A stretch of 64,000 nucleotides of DNA from Mimachlamys varia (GCA_947623455.1 OX392532.1:47743058-47807057); one strand, 5' to 3'; shown: positions 12,577 through 24,479, counted from the first letter of the stretch. Program-made: numbers and translations. Notes: generated by a model not told the origin, from the letters alone.

Positions 12577-13566
12577 CACAGGTGCTTGTGGACATGAATT
12601 TGACTATTTTTTCATTGAATGTAGAAGTAATACACATATACGGTGTTTCATAATGATATAATGCTAAATTATAAAGTTTACAATAACAACCTACAGTGTA
12701 TGCAGCGTAGCCTTATAAAAACCTAAAGGTAAGCAACTAACCGGTAGAAAAATCTAGGTCACCGCCTACCCCCTCGTGGGAATCCTTGTTTTCTCTCAAA
12801 CGGGCAAAATATTACCGCTACAAGCCTATGTGCCGTCGATTCATGGATAGTTTTTCTTTTCAACCAGCCATTGTTTGTGTATTGACATGCACGCATCGTT
12901 CAGAATTTTATATTCAAACACAATTTAGGCTACGCTCACGGCAGCCTTTCAGTGAAGATTTACGGAAGATGTCGATAAGCGCCCCCAGTGGCAGTAAACA
13001 TGAGCAAGGGCAGATAATTAAATGCATACGACAGATGTAAAAACCCGAAACACAATATTTTGGAATATTTGAATATATTACGTCATAATCTCTCGGATTA
13101 TCTCGGGTTTTTACTTCCGTCTCATGCTTAAATTATCTACCCTTGCTCACGTTTACTGCCACTGGGGGCGCTTATCGACATCTTCCGTAAATCTTCACTG
13201 AAAGGCTGCCGTGAGCGTAGCCTAAATTGTGTTTGAATATAAAATTCTGAACGATGCGTGCATGTCAATACACAAACAATGGCTGGTTGAAAAGAAAAAC
13301 TATCCATGAATCGACGGCACATAGGCTTGTAGCGGTAATATTTTGCCCGTTTGAGAGAAAACAAGGATTCCCACGAGGGGGTAGGCGGTGACCTAGATTT
13401 TTCTACCGGTTAGTTGCTTACCTTTAGGTTTTTATAAGGCTACGCTGCATAGGTTGTTATTGTAAACTTTATAATTTAGCATTATATCATTATGAAACAC
13501 CGTATATGTGTATTACTTCTACATTCAATGAAAAAATAGTCAAATTCATGTCCACAAGCACCTGTG
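12577..13566. mobile_element. Long inverted repeat (foldback/giant hairpin)
   Basis: A left arm (12577–13047) and right arm (13104–13566) are inverted copies differing at only scattered positions, separated by a 56-bp spacer (13048–13103). Outer ends are cacaggtgcttgtggacat and its complement. The same 75–84-codon frame appears on the plus strand of the left arm (12786) and the minus strand of the right arm (13364); this is a product of the duplication. A transcript would form a ~460-bp double strand. It could be a foldback MITE or a recent inverted duplication; no TIR beyond the arms and no clear TSD are seen. Confidence 0.85.
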
Positions 13567-13725
13567 ATTCCGACATGGCAGACGAGAGCTGTGACACAGT
13601 ACATAGTACTGACAGGTAATTGCTTGTAACAGATATACTTTATTCATGATCGTAAATGACCAGGAATTGTACAAACGGTAACAGCGTCATCAACATACTG
13701 TTATATACGAACTCGCAGTACTACG

Positions 13726-13895
13726 CGGGCCGCGGTGGCCGAGTGGTTAAGGTGTCACGACATTCTACCACTAGCTCTCCACCTCTGGGTTGCGAGTTCG
13801 AATCCCACAGTTGCCACTTCCAAAACCTGGCACGTCCTTCAATTACCCTGGCTATTAATAAGACGTAAAACAAAATAAACAAAACCAAACCAAAT
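13726..13895 (+). mobile_element. tRNA-derived SINE with intact 7-bp TSD
   Basis: The head has an A-box (tggccgagtgg, 13736–13746) and B-box (agttcgaatcc) with a Leu/Ser-type long spacing between them. The tail runs aaaacctggcacgtcc… and ends in a caaaataaacaaaacc-type A-rich end. The 7-bp sequence tactacg flanks it on both sides (13719–13725 and 13896–13902). The middle is shorter than I would expect for a full SINE of this type, consistent with an internal deletion. From memory, this head and tail resemble SINEs common in bivalve genomes; that assignment is not checked. Confidence 0.88.
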
Positions 13896-13902
13896 TACTA
13901 CG

Positions 13903-15596
13903 ATTTGAGTCTCAATTTTATGTTCAAGTCAATGTCACAAACAGCAGGCCAGGTAACCTCTAACGCATGGACACTACTGATCAAACCATATATCTCTCCT
14001 GTGTCTTGACATGCTCTGGCATGTGGGACCTGTTGGTCATCTGTCGACATCCCTCGACGACTTTCTGGCTAAGTTACTGTCTTGTCTCTGTTTCCATGAC
14101 TACAAACGGGGGACCCCTACGTGTGCAAAATTGTACCGCGTGTCACGCCCCAAACCCAAGCCGGTGTTCATTATAATCATCGTATTAATATTTCACCCTA
14201 GCCTGCGCCAACAATAAGGCTCTGAAGCTTCTGTCCCAAGTTGTTAATTATCTCCTATGTGTAATCACATGTGGTATTACCCACACATGTATCCCGCCTG
14301 ACCTTACTTTGTTACAGAGTGGTCAAACCTAAACACACATAATATGTTCGTGTGTGTATTACAATATTCGTATATAGTTTCTATAGCAACACATTTTACA
14401 AGAAACGTGTTTTTGAACTTTTTCAGTTTACATACTTTTGTTGTCAGAACTCACTTTGCCAAGGACAATCATGAAGCTAGTAAATAACATCGCCCTCAGC
14501 ACTTTTCTTATTTCCCATAGAACACAATCATAAATGCTTGTTTTTTTTAATAACTTTTATGACGAGCTTTCGGTAAACAATTTTTTTTTTACTTTTCAAT
14601 GTTGGTATTCATTTCCTGTTACATTTATAGCTTTGGACCAATCACTTTAATACTTTTTGACATTTGTATTGTTGATCTGTAAATATTGTTTCATTGACAG
14701 ACCCCATACATAAAACACTTAGGTTATCAGATCTTGCGTGTACAACCCATGGCTGTTGACTAAATGTTTAGAATGTAAACATATAAATTGCCAAGCTAGA
14801 ACTATCATGGCCGGGAACCAGTTTTACCACGTAACGTTTATTTGTGTACAAGTCATGGCGATTGTCCTTACTGGCTGTTCAGGGACTGGAAACCTGGACA
14901 ACGTTAAGGTTGGTTCGTTTGGATGTCCTATTATCAGCAGCTGTGATCGTTCAAACAGGTGCCTGGTTTGTTCAATGGGGGGAAACCGGATTACCTGAAA
15001 AACGCTGACCTGCGGCCAGTAACCGGAGATTGTCCCACATAGATCTCGAACCTGCGATTTCCTGTGGTTGTCGAGGCTTACTTTTTTAGTATACATTAAA
15101 ATAAATGAGATCGTTACTGATATTTGAAAAAAAAAAGTTTTAACCAAAATTTATTGGAAGTTTTATATATCTACGTTGGACTTTGATTTAATCCCAGGCG
15201 TGTCCCCATCTTCTAACTAAAGCACTCCAAAAAGAATTCAGGTGAAACTATATTTGTAGAAATGTCTATAAGACATAAATACCTCCTTCCCCTATATGAA
15301 ATGAGTTCTTCATACTTATTACGTATGCGAAGTTTGATGACAATCGGTTTAGAAGTTATTTAAATAAACTGGTTACATTACTATGGGACGGGACGCGACG
15401 GGGCGTGACGCGACGGGACACAGCGGACATGGGTAGTTACACTATACCCCCCACCCCCCACCCCCCTACCCCATTTCATGGCGGGGATATGAAAAGTCTC
15501 CCAGACAAGACTGACTTAGAGTACTGGCATTTACAAGTACGAAGAAGAACATTTTCAAATTAAACGTTATGTTTCTCTAGTCAATGCCATTGTTTG
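13903..15596. other. Non-coding stretch with a degraded repeat
   Basis: No exon is supported. Opposing open frames at 14738–14998 and 14824–15147 overlap and resemble no known family. From about 15220 to 15480 the text looks like an old interspersed repeat, with a cgggacgcgacggggcgtga-type GC-rich stretch (15385–15425) and C runs (15446–15470). Confidence 0.4.
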
Positions 15597-15690
15597 CATC
15601 ACATGTGATCGTTTCAAGCTATCGTTGCGGTTTTACTTAAGTACAGTAAAACCGCAACGATAACTTGAAACGAGCATATGTGATTTGATG
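15597..15690. repeat. 94-bp imperfect palindrome
   Basis: Left arm catcacatgtgatcgtttca… through gcggttttact pairs with the right arm starting agtaaaaccgcaacgat. Arms are about 43 bp with a few mismatches and a loop of a few bases. It could be a MITE core or a hairpin RNA source; no TIR or TSD is visible outside it. Confidence 0.75.
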
Positions 15691-16344
15691 ACCAAAACGT
15701 AAATCTCACTCCCCCCGTTCTGTCGGATTTCCAGTCCGACCGTAACCCAGATCGACAATAAACTTGATATACAAATGTAGGTGATGGCGATGCGTTTAAT
15801 CTTAATAATAACTATAACTGTGTGTAGATTGCGTTACTGCCGCTGTTCGTGTATACTGTTATTACTGACAAAACATCCATAATGGATCGCATATCGACGC
15901 CTCGCCACCTCATTACAACGAAGGGAGATAACTCTATTCATAATGTGACTCATTGTTTCCCTCAATAGTTTTTTGCACGAAATAAAACAATTAACGATTG
16001 CCTCCTATTTTTGAGATGATATTTCATGAAATGCTTCTTGTCCTCTGAGAATATCGCAAATTACAACCATCACTTCAAAAAATATACATTTTTTCCTTTG
16101 GTCAATTATGATTGATTGGTTGACCTAGTCCAATCATTACGTTCACTTTGACGCTTGAAACCCCATCTAACGTTGTAACGGCTTTTAATCAATCGTCATA
16201 TTGACTATGATTTTAGAACGATGTTCCGCCTATGTAGTTTCAGTCAGTATTCACAGAGAAACACAATAATATACACAGGCGGGGTTTACCTTCCATGACT
16301 AACCAACGAGTTTACAACAGTATAATTACGTCGAGGGATTTCTG
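15691..16344. other. Unannotated sequence
   Basis: AT-rich spacer between the palindrome and the TTAA MITE. No gene or repeat recognised. Confidence 0.4.
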
Positions 16345-16348
16345 TTAA

Positions 16349-16731
16349 AGGCCCAATATACGTAACTTCAGGAAATTTTTAGTGATTCTAAAAAATCAGG
16401 AAAAAAATTAAATTGATAACCATGCAAAAATAAGATTAAAACGAAGTAAACCTTAGCGGTTAGTAACAAGAAACTCTTGACAGAAAAATTCAAAGAACTG
16501 AAAATAATACAGGTTGGGCCCACTTTTACAACAAACTGAAGGTAGAGGACGGTTCGAAATGGCCGCGTGTTTACAAATACCGTGTTTCAACTGCTGCTGT
16601 ACCGGTAACAGCGAAATAATTCATCTTGATTATTGCTGATATCAGTTAATCTTAACTAAATTTATAAATATAATAAGTTATAAGGCTTGATTTTCTCTTC
16701 AAACTTTCCGAAAGTTACGTATATTGGGCCT
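16349..16731. mobile_element. piggyBac-like MITE with TTAA target duplication
   Basis: A 383-bp element starts aggcccaatatacgtaactt and ends with the exact inverted complement, flanked on both sides by TTAA (16345–16348 and 16732–16735). TTAA duplication is the hallmark of piggyBac insertion, so superfamily assignment follows from the TSD. It has no ORF. The TIR continues weakly beyond 20 bp. Confidence 0.88.
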
Positions 16732-16735
16732 TTAA

Positions 16736-17446
16736 TGTTCGCATACATATTCCGAAATGTTGTTTTAAGTAATTGTCCCCTAACGTCACAAGTCCATCAG
16801 CTTTCGGACCGGGGGTGTCTAGAATAGGTTACAGGGTACAGGACAAGTAGGAAAGATTTCCTACCAGTACAGAAATTTTAGATTTGACGTCATTTGGTTT
16901 TTCCAACATTTTTATATAAAGTTTACTTTAACAACAGGTGTTCGGCATCCGTAGCATCTGTATATGTTATACATGACGTATGTGGTGAAAAACGTGGTGT
17001 TGATAGTCCCAATATCTGTAGGAAGATGATAGCATTACACAGGCGTGATTTCTAGTAGACATGTGATAAAGTACCTTCCTTAGACCAATACTTAGGTCAA
17101 ATTGACCTGAAAAGAGCAAAATCGTCAAATTCATGTCAATTGTTTTACCTGCAATTGAGGTCAATTTGACCTTAAAAGAATTTCAGGTCAAATTTACCTT
17201 AGTTTCAGGTCAATTTGACATAATTTTCACGTCAATTTTACCTCATTTTCAGGTCAATTTCAGGTCAAAAAATTGACACGATCTTTTTTTCCCAAAAATA
17301 ACCTGAAAATTAATGAAATTGACATAAAATTTGATTTGTTATCACACTATTGATTATTACAAGTCTTTTCAATAAATAAAACAAAGATATATTCAAAAAC
17401 TTAAAATATTTAATCAATGTATTTCTCCCATATCCCGTTGTCAGTA
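16736..17446. other. Spacer with an AGGTCA-rich tract
   Basis: Non-coding sequence between two transposon-like elements. The notable content is the direct and inverted AGGTCA cluster at 17094–17267, listed separately. The right portion is simple AT-rich DNA. Confidence 0.45.
17094..17267. promoter_or_regulatory. Cluster of AGGTCA half-sites (possible nuclear-receptor sites)
   Basis: AGGTCA occurs six times (17094, 17158, 17185, 17207, 17251, 17262). The first two are perfect inverted repeats with a 3-bp spacer, aggtcaaattgacct and aggtcaatttgacct. That arrangement is the known consensus of estrogen-receptor-type elements. The tract also looks like a degenerate ~22–30 bp tandem repeat, so the motif density may be a by-product of repetition. 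No gene start is close by, and function is speculative. Confidence 0.35.
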
Positions 17447-18434
17447 CAGTAAAACTCGTTTATAACCAACTCCAAGGGACCTTGAAATGGAATTCGTTGT
17501 ACCAACAGTTCGTTGTATATAAGGATTGAAAGTCATTTTTTTAACTTTCATAGTGCTATGAAAGGTCAGCCGTTACATCCATATTGAATGAAGCCCGCTA
17601 GGGCTTCATGCTGAATATGGATGTAACGGCTGACCTTTCATAGCACTATGAAAGTTAAAAAAATGACTTTCAATCCATATATTTACATTTTTACTATAGA
17701 ACAATTGCTTAACTTTATTGATATTTTTTCCAATTAATAGCTTATTAGCTGCGTTTGTATATGTGTCGTCATTTAAACGACATGGGCGGAACAGCCCAGC
17801 TCGAATAAAATTGTCATTTGAGCGTTTGACACTAGGGCATTCTCCATGTTATTCGAAGCGGCGCGACAAGGTTCTCGTTGAACAAGCTTGATATATGACG
17901 TCATAATGAAATCACGTGCTACGTCTCGAGAACCATTGTTTTCATAGTTTTATAAAAGGCATTTTTGCTGGTAATGTTCATATAGTGGGTTGCAGCGCAA
18001 ATGTAAATATAAATAAAACGTGTTTGCAATTTCGAACGAAGACTCTGGTTCTAGTTCTAGTTCTATACCATATAGGGACCACCTTCAAAAACTGAAGATT
18101 TTGTCACGATGTTTGGTTTGATAGCAATAAATAGGTTAACAAACATGTTAAGTTCCTTTAATGTACAGAAATATATTCAGTGTTACAGGTTAATATGTTT
18201 TCTATTTTGCCGAAGTCCATTTTGGCGGTTGATTGTCGATTCGTTTTGCGAGTGTTTATTTAATAAGCCAGTGCGTGAATGAACTCGTAATGAATACAAA
18301 ATTCGTTATGTAAAATTCGTTGTACAAGTGGTTATAAAACTAATATTATATAGGGGTGTAGTCGGGGATTGAATTTTATTTCGTTATAGGTGAAAAATTG
18401 TCTTAACCGAGTTCGTTATATTCGAGTTTTACTG
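17447..18434. mobile_element. pogo/Tigger-like non-autonomous element, 988 bp
   Basis: The left end cagtaaaactcg and right end cgagttttactg form a TIR, and TA dinucleotides abut both ends (17445–17446, 18435–18436), the TSD of Tc1/mariner-pogo elements. cagtaaaactcg resembles pogo/Tigger termini. Subterminal ttcgttgta/ttcgttata repeats occur near both ends. There is no transposase ORF. A near-perfect 154-bp palindrome lies inside near the left end and may be a nested insertion. Confidence 0.8.
17523..17676. repeat. 154-bp near-perfect palindrome inside the pogo-like element
   Basis: Arms of about 75 bp, from ggattgaaagtcat inward to gaagccc, are separated by the 4-nt loop gcta, with only a small bulge near the centre. 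As DNA it can extrude a cruciform; as RNA it forms a long hairpin. Confidence 0.9.
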
Positions 18435-18527
18435 TATAATGACATCCGGAAGTATCCTGTGCCGAGTTCCTTCGGCACATTATTTCGGTGACATAGTCGG
18501 CCTCAGATCGGCGCTATCACGAGGAGG

Positions 18528-19681
18528 CAAGTACACCAACATACCCTGTCTTTGTTACAAGTACACCAGCATACCCTGTCTCTGTCACAAGTACACCAGC
18601 TTACCCTGTCTCTGTCACAAGTACACCAGCTACCCTGTCTCTGTCACAAGTACACCAACATACCCCGTCTCCGTCACAGGTACACCAGCATACCCTGTCT
18701 CCATTACAAGTACACCAACATACCCTGTCTCCGTCACGAGTACACTAACATACCCCGTCTCCGTCACAAGTACACCAGCATACACTGTCTCCGTCACAAG
18801 TACACCAGCATACCCTGTCTCTGTCACAAGTACTCCAGCATACCCTGTCTCTGTCACAAGTACACCAATATACCCTGTCTCCATTACAAGTACACCAACA
18901 TACCCTGTCTCCGTCACAAGTACACCAACATACCGTGTCTCCGTCACAAGTACACCAACATACGCTGTATCCGTCACAAGTACACCAACATACCGTGTCT
19001 CCGTCACAAGTACACCAACATACCCTGTCTCCAGCACACATACACCAACATACCCTGTCCCCGTCACAAGTACACCAACATACCCTGTCTCCGTCACAAG
19101 TACACCAACATACCGTGTCTCCGTCACAAGTACACCAACATACGCTGTCTCCGTCACAAGTACACCAACATACACTGTCTCCGTCACACGTACACCAACA
19201 TATCCTGTCTCCAGCACACATAACCCAACATACCATGTCTCCCTCACAAGTACGTCAACATACAGTCTCCGTCACAAGTACACCAGCATATACTGTCTCC
19301 GTCACAAGTACACCAGCTTACCCTGTCTCTGTCACAAGTACACCAACATACCCTGTCTCCAGCACACATACACCAACATACGCTGTCTCCGTCACAAGTA
19401 CACCAACATACACTGTCTCCGTCACAAGTACACCAACATACACTGTCTCCGTCACAAGTACACCAACATACACTGTCTCCGTCACAAGTACACCAACATA
19501 CCCTGTCTCCGTCACAAGTACACCAACATACACTGTCTCCGTCACACGTACACCAACATACCCTGTCTCCAGCACACATAACCCAACATACCATGTCTCC
19601 CTCACAAGTACGTCAACATACACTGTCTCCGTCACAAGTACACCAACATACCCTGTCTCCAGCACACATACACCACATACC
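18528..19681. repeat. 30-bp minisatellite, about 38 copies
   Basis: The unit is close to cataccctgtctccgtcaca followed by agtacaccaa, period 30. Since 30 is divisible by 3, several frames on both strands stay open. The longest (18439–19581) would give ten-residue repeats like TPTYPVSVTS, mucin-like in composition, but small indels near 18633 and 19263 shift the frame and no splice or start context supports a gene. A 60-bp variant pair near 19201 recurs 357–360 bp later (near 19560), showing higher-order duplication of about 12 units. Confidence 0.93.
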
Positions 19682-21875
19682 AATGTTTAATGGGGTTAAT
19701 TAGATAAGGAACATATGTGTATACTTTTATTAGATAGATATGATATATCAGGTGGCCATGTGCACGTTACTTGGCTGGTCTGGAACAAAATTACCGGACA
19801 TTACCGATGGATGGTCAGACCAGATCAGGGGCCAGAGGGAGACCAGTACGCTTTATATGCCAGGGAGAGTGTACATGGTTTTTTTTTTTTAAATCAGAGA
19901 ATACCGAAGCGTCAACAAAACCTTAATCCAAAATCGATGATACCTGGAGCAAAAAATAAATAAAGGAAATAATTAGAATAAGATCAGGTTTTCCGAAAGA
20001 GTAAGCGTCTTCTGCTTCGTCAACGAAACCCACCATGTAAGTATATATAGGGCACATCCAGGTGGATGTCACGTTCTCAAAGTAAGGACTGAGGCAGCAT
20101 TCCCAATTCTTAGCAAGTGGTCAATAAGCAATGAATACAGTTCAGTACAGATTTAGTATCTTGGATTTCAGACACAACACAGGTCAGTATATCTACTAAG
20201 GTCGTTTTACTGTACGTCCACTTGAAATGTGAATGCGATTGAAAACTATGAATAAACGATTATGTTGCAACTGTAATGAGAAAAATCGAGAAGAAAAAAA
20301 CGGGAATGTTTTGTTTTATCAATTTGCAACCATTTTGACCGTTATAATTTCAGAATGGACCGTGAAAGAATTAGAGGAGTATATTATAGTAGTCCCACTA
20401 AACCACAGCTATATCTGTACGTAGTGTGTTAGAAGTAGGGCTAACGGTCACGGTCATTAGTCTAAATAAAACAGAATTTCATTTCAATATACATGTACTT
20501 ATACAGAATCATAAATCTGGGGCTTAAACAGACAAGTTTAGATCAAAGATAAGTAGAATTTTGCTAGGAGCTATATATTCTATAACTTATGAATTGAGTT
20601 TCTCTCTGTCTATTGACTGTGCGTAAATGTATTTGTCGGCCTCGAAGTCAATGAATAGCGTCATCAAAAACGTAACACGTTATTAAATCTCCACACCTGT
20701 ACATGTGTAAACAGGTGTGACAGGTATGTTACGCTGTCAATTATTACTGTGGTTTGTCGGCTATATATATCACTTGTGTCCCGCCCCAGGTCGTTTGGTA
20801 GATCTGGGTTTAATCGCCAATGAATCATTTATGATTAGACCTAAAAACCCCAAATAATAATAAACAAAAACATAAGACAGATAAAATTGACGACGAAACA
20901 TGCATCATTACGCCCTTACTGCGGTACGTTACACATTAGCATTACAAAGTAATCCTCACTACACGTGATTATTACGTCATAGCCGAAGTAAGAAAAGCTA
21001 AAAATCAGCTATCTACAATATAAAAAAAAATGTACCTAATTAGCTACTTACACATTGTAGGTACATACAATTGGTATTTAAAGGCTTTAAGAGGATCTTA
21101 AATGTTAGCGTAAGAGTTTCTTTTGAAAAGTTCTACCTGAGGTGAAATCTCTTAAGCTTGATATTGTCTCTTAAGAAGCTAACGTTAGAAGTTTTAAGAT
21201 TAGTGTCATCCAGGACTAGGGACAAGGGGATGACCGATCTCCTACGGTAATTCATGCCGAAATTCTGGACTCACTGAGAGGTCAAAACTATTTGTCATAC
21301 GAGTCTTTTTGAAAACATACCGGTAGTCACTCACGATTTCTGAAATTCAACATCTCTCAGACTATACAGTCAATTCTCCCTGATCATTGTTCGCTTTATC
21401 AATGTTTGAGTTAAATTGTAGGGACATACAGAGAAATAAAGTATGGTATGGAGCCTCTTACGGGCTCATCTCTTTACCTAAACATTAGGCTTGAGAAATT
21501 CTCTTGTAAACCATCATTATAAAATCTTTAAACGAGCAAGGCGCCGTACCTAGCTGTTGGTATGTGAAACAAGATATGAAATAGACACATGTATATCTTG
21601 TAGATCCTCTATATCTTTCACTGTTGATGTATTTGGGTAGAGTTTGGTATTACTCAAAAGAGACACAACTTAGGCACTCGCTAGGCTGATATATTAACAG
21701 CATTTTTTTTCAAAATTTTGTCGAAATGACCGGAACGGTTTTCAAGTTCTGTCCCGGAAACGTATAAAAATGTAATCTCGCCAATAGATAAAGGCTCCCC
21801 TAGGTCACTGTCCTGATATATAGTTTTGGGTTTTGTCGAGTTCAGTTGAACAGTTTTCAAGTTGAAGCCCAGGAA

Positions 21876-21877
<2 letters not shown>
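19682..21877. other. Unannotated region with a dispersed-repeat fragment
   Basis: No exon is supported. It contains the dispersed fragment at 19979–20040 (listed separately). A possible SINE-like remnant lies near 20780–20870 and ends in an A-rich tail, but I could not define its limits. A short stem (tgtaccta/taggtaca) lies at about 21030–21066. Confidence 0.35.
19979..20040 (+). repeat. Dispersed repeat fragment, copy 1
   Basis: The segment containing ccgaaagagtaagcgtct and tgcttcgtcaacga recurs in inverted orientation at 60521–60584 with about 85–90% identity by eye. No terminal structure is visible, so it is likely a fragment of a larger interspersed repeat. Confidence 0.75.

Positions 21878-21911
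<34 letters not shown>
21878..21911. repeat. 34-bp C homopolymer
   Basis: An uninterrupted run of 34 cytosines. True length is uncertain because such runs are error-prone in sequencing and assembly. Confidence 0.95.
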
Positions 21912-21912
<1 letters not shown>

Positions 21913-22384
21913 CGAAAGACGGACGGACGGATTCACACTCAATATCTAAAGTACCCCGCAAACGAGTTTCGTGCGATATAAATGTTGGGAGAGTAATTGT
22001 AGGGTCTGACCAGGCATGCTCTATCTCTAATGGAGAAATAGCCATCTTTAATTACATGTTCTTCTCGAGTCCCGAGACATTTCAGTAATTTGATGATCTA
22101 CCGCTTACAATGATTACCACGACATATATCTCTCGGTGTACTACGACCAGACTATTGACCAGAACACTGTCCTTCTCATATGGTATCTTATACGTGACAT
22201 CATACCTGTGGCTACGATAAGAGTTATCGGTCTTAGGAATAGAAGTTTATAATGGGTTGTATTGTAGTAACCTCTCTTGAGGATAGTAATAATAATACTA
22301 ATTCGCGGTTCTTATAAACCGCTTTATCACGACCTTAAAGGCCGTCTCAAAGCCGTTCACAAATTATTATCCGTGGTTATAGGG
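21912..22384. other. Unannotated sequence
   Basis: No coding or repeat signature recognised between the C homopolymer and the minus-strand SINE. Confidence 0.35.
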
Positions 22385-22429
22385 TTTAGCAACCAGTCAA
22401 TATCGTTCTCAACTCCCTGGTTAACATAC

Positions 22430-22638
22430 AACCGGTGCTGCCATTTCAGTGCTCACAGCTAGCATTCTACAATGTCTAGCACTGCCCAACCTTGTACTCA
22501 TTTACAGCTGAGTAGACTGGAACAAGCAGAGTAAAGTCTCTTGCTCAAGGATACAACACAAGTGTTGTGACCGGGACTCGAACTCGCAACCCTTCGATCA
22601 CGAGCCCGGTGGCCTACCAGTAGACCACCGTGCCAACA
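22430..22638 (-). mobile_element. tRNA-derived SINE, minus strand
   Basis: Read on the minus strand, an A-box-like tggtctactgg and a B-box gagttcgagtccc lie at tRNA spacing. They are followed by a body containing ccttgagcaagagactttac and cagctgtaaatgagtac. That body resembles a conserved central domain seen in several animal SINEs (from memory). The 3' end and any TSD were not resolved, so the left limit is approximate. Confidence 0.7.
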
Positions 22639-22639
22639 A

Positions 22640-23802
22640 AGGCATAGTATAGACAAGTTATACTATATATATGTACTATAAACATTAAATCTGTGGTCTG
22701 TGTAAGCGTTATCTCCCTTAGGGATACACATACTTCCTTACACACTAATAAAAGGTTCCGGACTATCGCAAGCAGGTTTACACGTACATACCACAGCCTG
22801 CCAAATTCACAGGGAGGCCGTCCTTAAATGATAAAATCTGACAAAATAACGAAAAACAAAATAGAACCAAACAAAACAAAGCCAATAATTTGTGCCGTTT
22901 TGCTACACGTTTTTCTTGAGGGGATTTTTTCGTTTAGATTTACATATATAAAAACCATTTCTCTAACAAAGTCTAAAGTTCTATTCATTAAAGACATTTA
23001 AGAAGGTCTTTTTTATTTGAAACTTTTCCCAAAAGAGGTTAATATCACCAGTACCTGTAGCATACATTCTTAACTGAACACGTATACGTTCTCTGTGATG
23101 AGTATATACATTCAGCTGTGGCTTGTTTGTACTATCGCTGACTGGTCAGTCCGGTCATTCCGAAGGTCAATGTCGCCATTTATCACTTTTATATATTCAG
23201 GCCAGTTTTTATCTGAAATCTGATAGCGTAATTGACTTGAATAGTAGGTGTACAGACCATATCTCAGTTATCTGCCCTTGTTATCAACATATACGTGCCA
23301 TAGCGATAGTTCATAATGAACTTCGTTGGCCGGTCATTCTCAGTATCAAGACAGCTGGCCAGATAATTTAATCATATCGTTACTTTTATGATAAATTATT
23401 TTTTTCAAAGCAAGCAAATCTTGTAAAGCTTTGGATAAAAATCCATAATTCAAAACATTTCCGGGAATAGATATACGTTTATTTTGTATTATGTTTCTAT
23501 TATTAGTACAGACCACCTTCCTCCAGGCAAACATGCATAAATTTCCGAGAAATTACATTCTACTTCTATGATTAAGGCTAAAAATATAACAAGTAAACTA
23601 TGGAAGATGGTATCAGCAGACGCAGAGATATAACTATACTACAATGATCAGGACAAAGCCGTCAGATTGTGATAAACTTTACGTAAACAATAGAACGTAC
23701 AGAATCTATTTATTGGTATTCTTTATAAGTACATAATGTAGCCCGTAAACATATATTATGACCTTTTTATGGTTGACACATGAACCAGAAATTGAACATC
23801 AG
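22640..23802. other. Unannotated AT-rich sequence
   Basis: Short open frames (23123–23371 plus, 23346–23534 minus) have no recognisable family or splice context. Nothing else found. Confidence 0.35.
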
Positions 23803-24188
23803 ACGTTGAATAACACATTAACCAGGCGTTGAATAACATCTGAACCCGACGTTGAATAACATCTGAACCATACGGTGAATAACATCTGAACCCGACGTTG
23901 AATAACAGCTGAAACAGACATTGAATAACACCTGAAACAGACATTGAATCAACACCTGAAACAGACGTTGAATAACATCTGAAACAGACATTGAATAACA
24001 CCTGAAACAGACGTTGAATAACACCTGAACCATATGTTGAATAACATCTGAAACAGACGTTGAATAACACGTGAAACAGACGTTGAATAACACATGAAAC
24101 AGACGTTGAATAACACCTAAACCATACGTTGAATAACACCTGAACCATATGTTAAATAACATCTGAACCCGACGTTGAATAACACTGG
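23803..24188. repeat. 23-bp minisatellite, about 17 copies
   Basis: The unit is near gacgttgaataacatctgaa plus acc, period 23, with one unit carrying a 1-bp insertion (near 23948). The C-poor minus strand stays open for 130 codons as a side effect of composition. It ends 181 bp before the MULE. Confidence 0.92.
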
Positions 24189-24368
24189 AACGGAGATATG
24201 ATGAACGAATTAGAAACTCAAAGGAATAACACTCTTTAACGTTTTATGGTAATACTCCTCGGAACACGATAATGCATATATGATCATTGACTGTGTCTAA
24301 TAAGACAAACAGTCTCAGCTAAATGCAGTTTATAAACACGGACAAAATTTATAATGATGTGTTTGCCG

Positions 24369-24479
24369 GGTGCCTACCCAGTATTCCGAAGGCCTGATAT
24401 TCCGAAGGCCTGATATTCCGAAGGCCTGATATTCCGAAGGCCCGATATTCCGAAGGCCCGATACTCCGAAGGCCTAATA
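24369..24479. repeat. Left TIR of the MULE (six 16-bp units)
   Basis: The terminal block ggtgcctacccag is followed by six ccgaaggcc-centred 16-bp units. The first units carry ctgat and the later ones ccgat, in the same order as the right TIR. Confidence 0.9.

Noticed and set aside
12786..13364. Two copies of an 84-codon protein
   Set aside because: They are the same text in the two arms of an inverted repeat, with no recognisable domain.
18439..19581. 380-codon repeat ORF as a definite gene
   Set aside because: Openness follows from a 30-bp period and frame shifts occur within the array. Kept only as a low-interest possibility.
23756..24162. 130- and 114-codon ORFs
   Set aside because: Translations of the 23-bp minisatellite.
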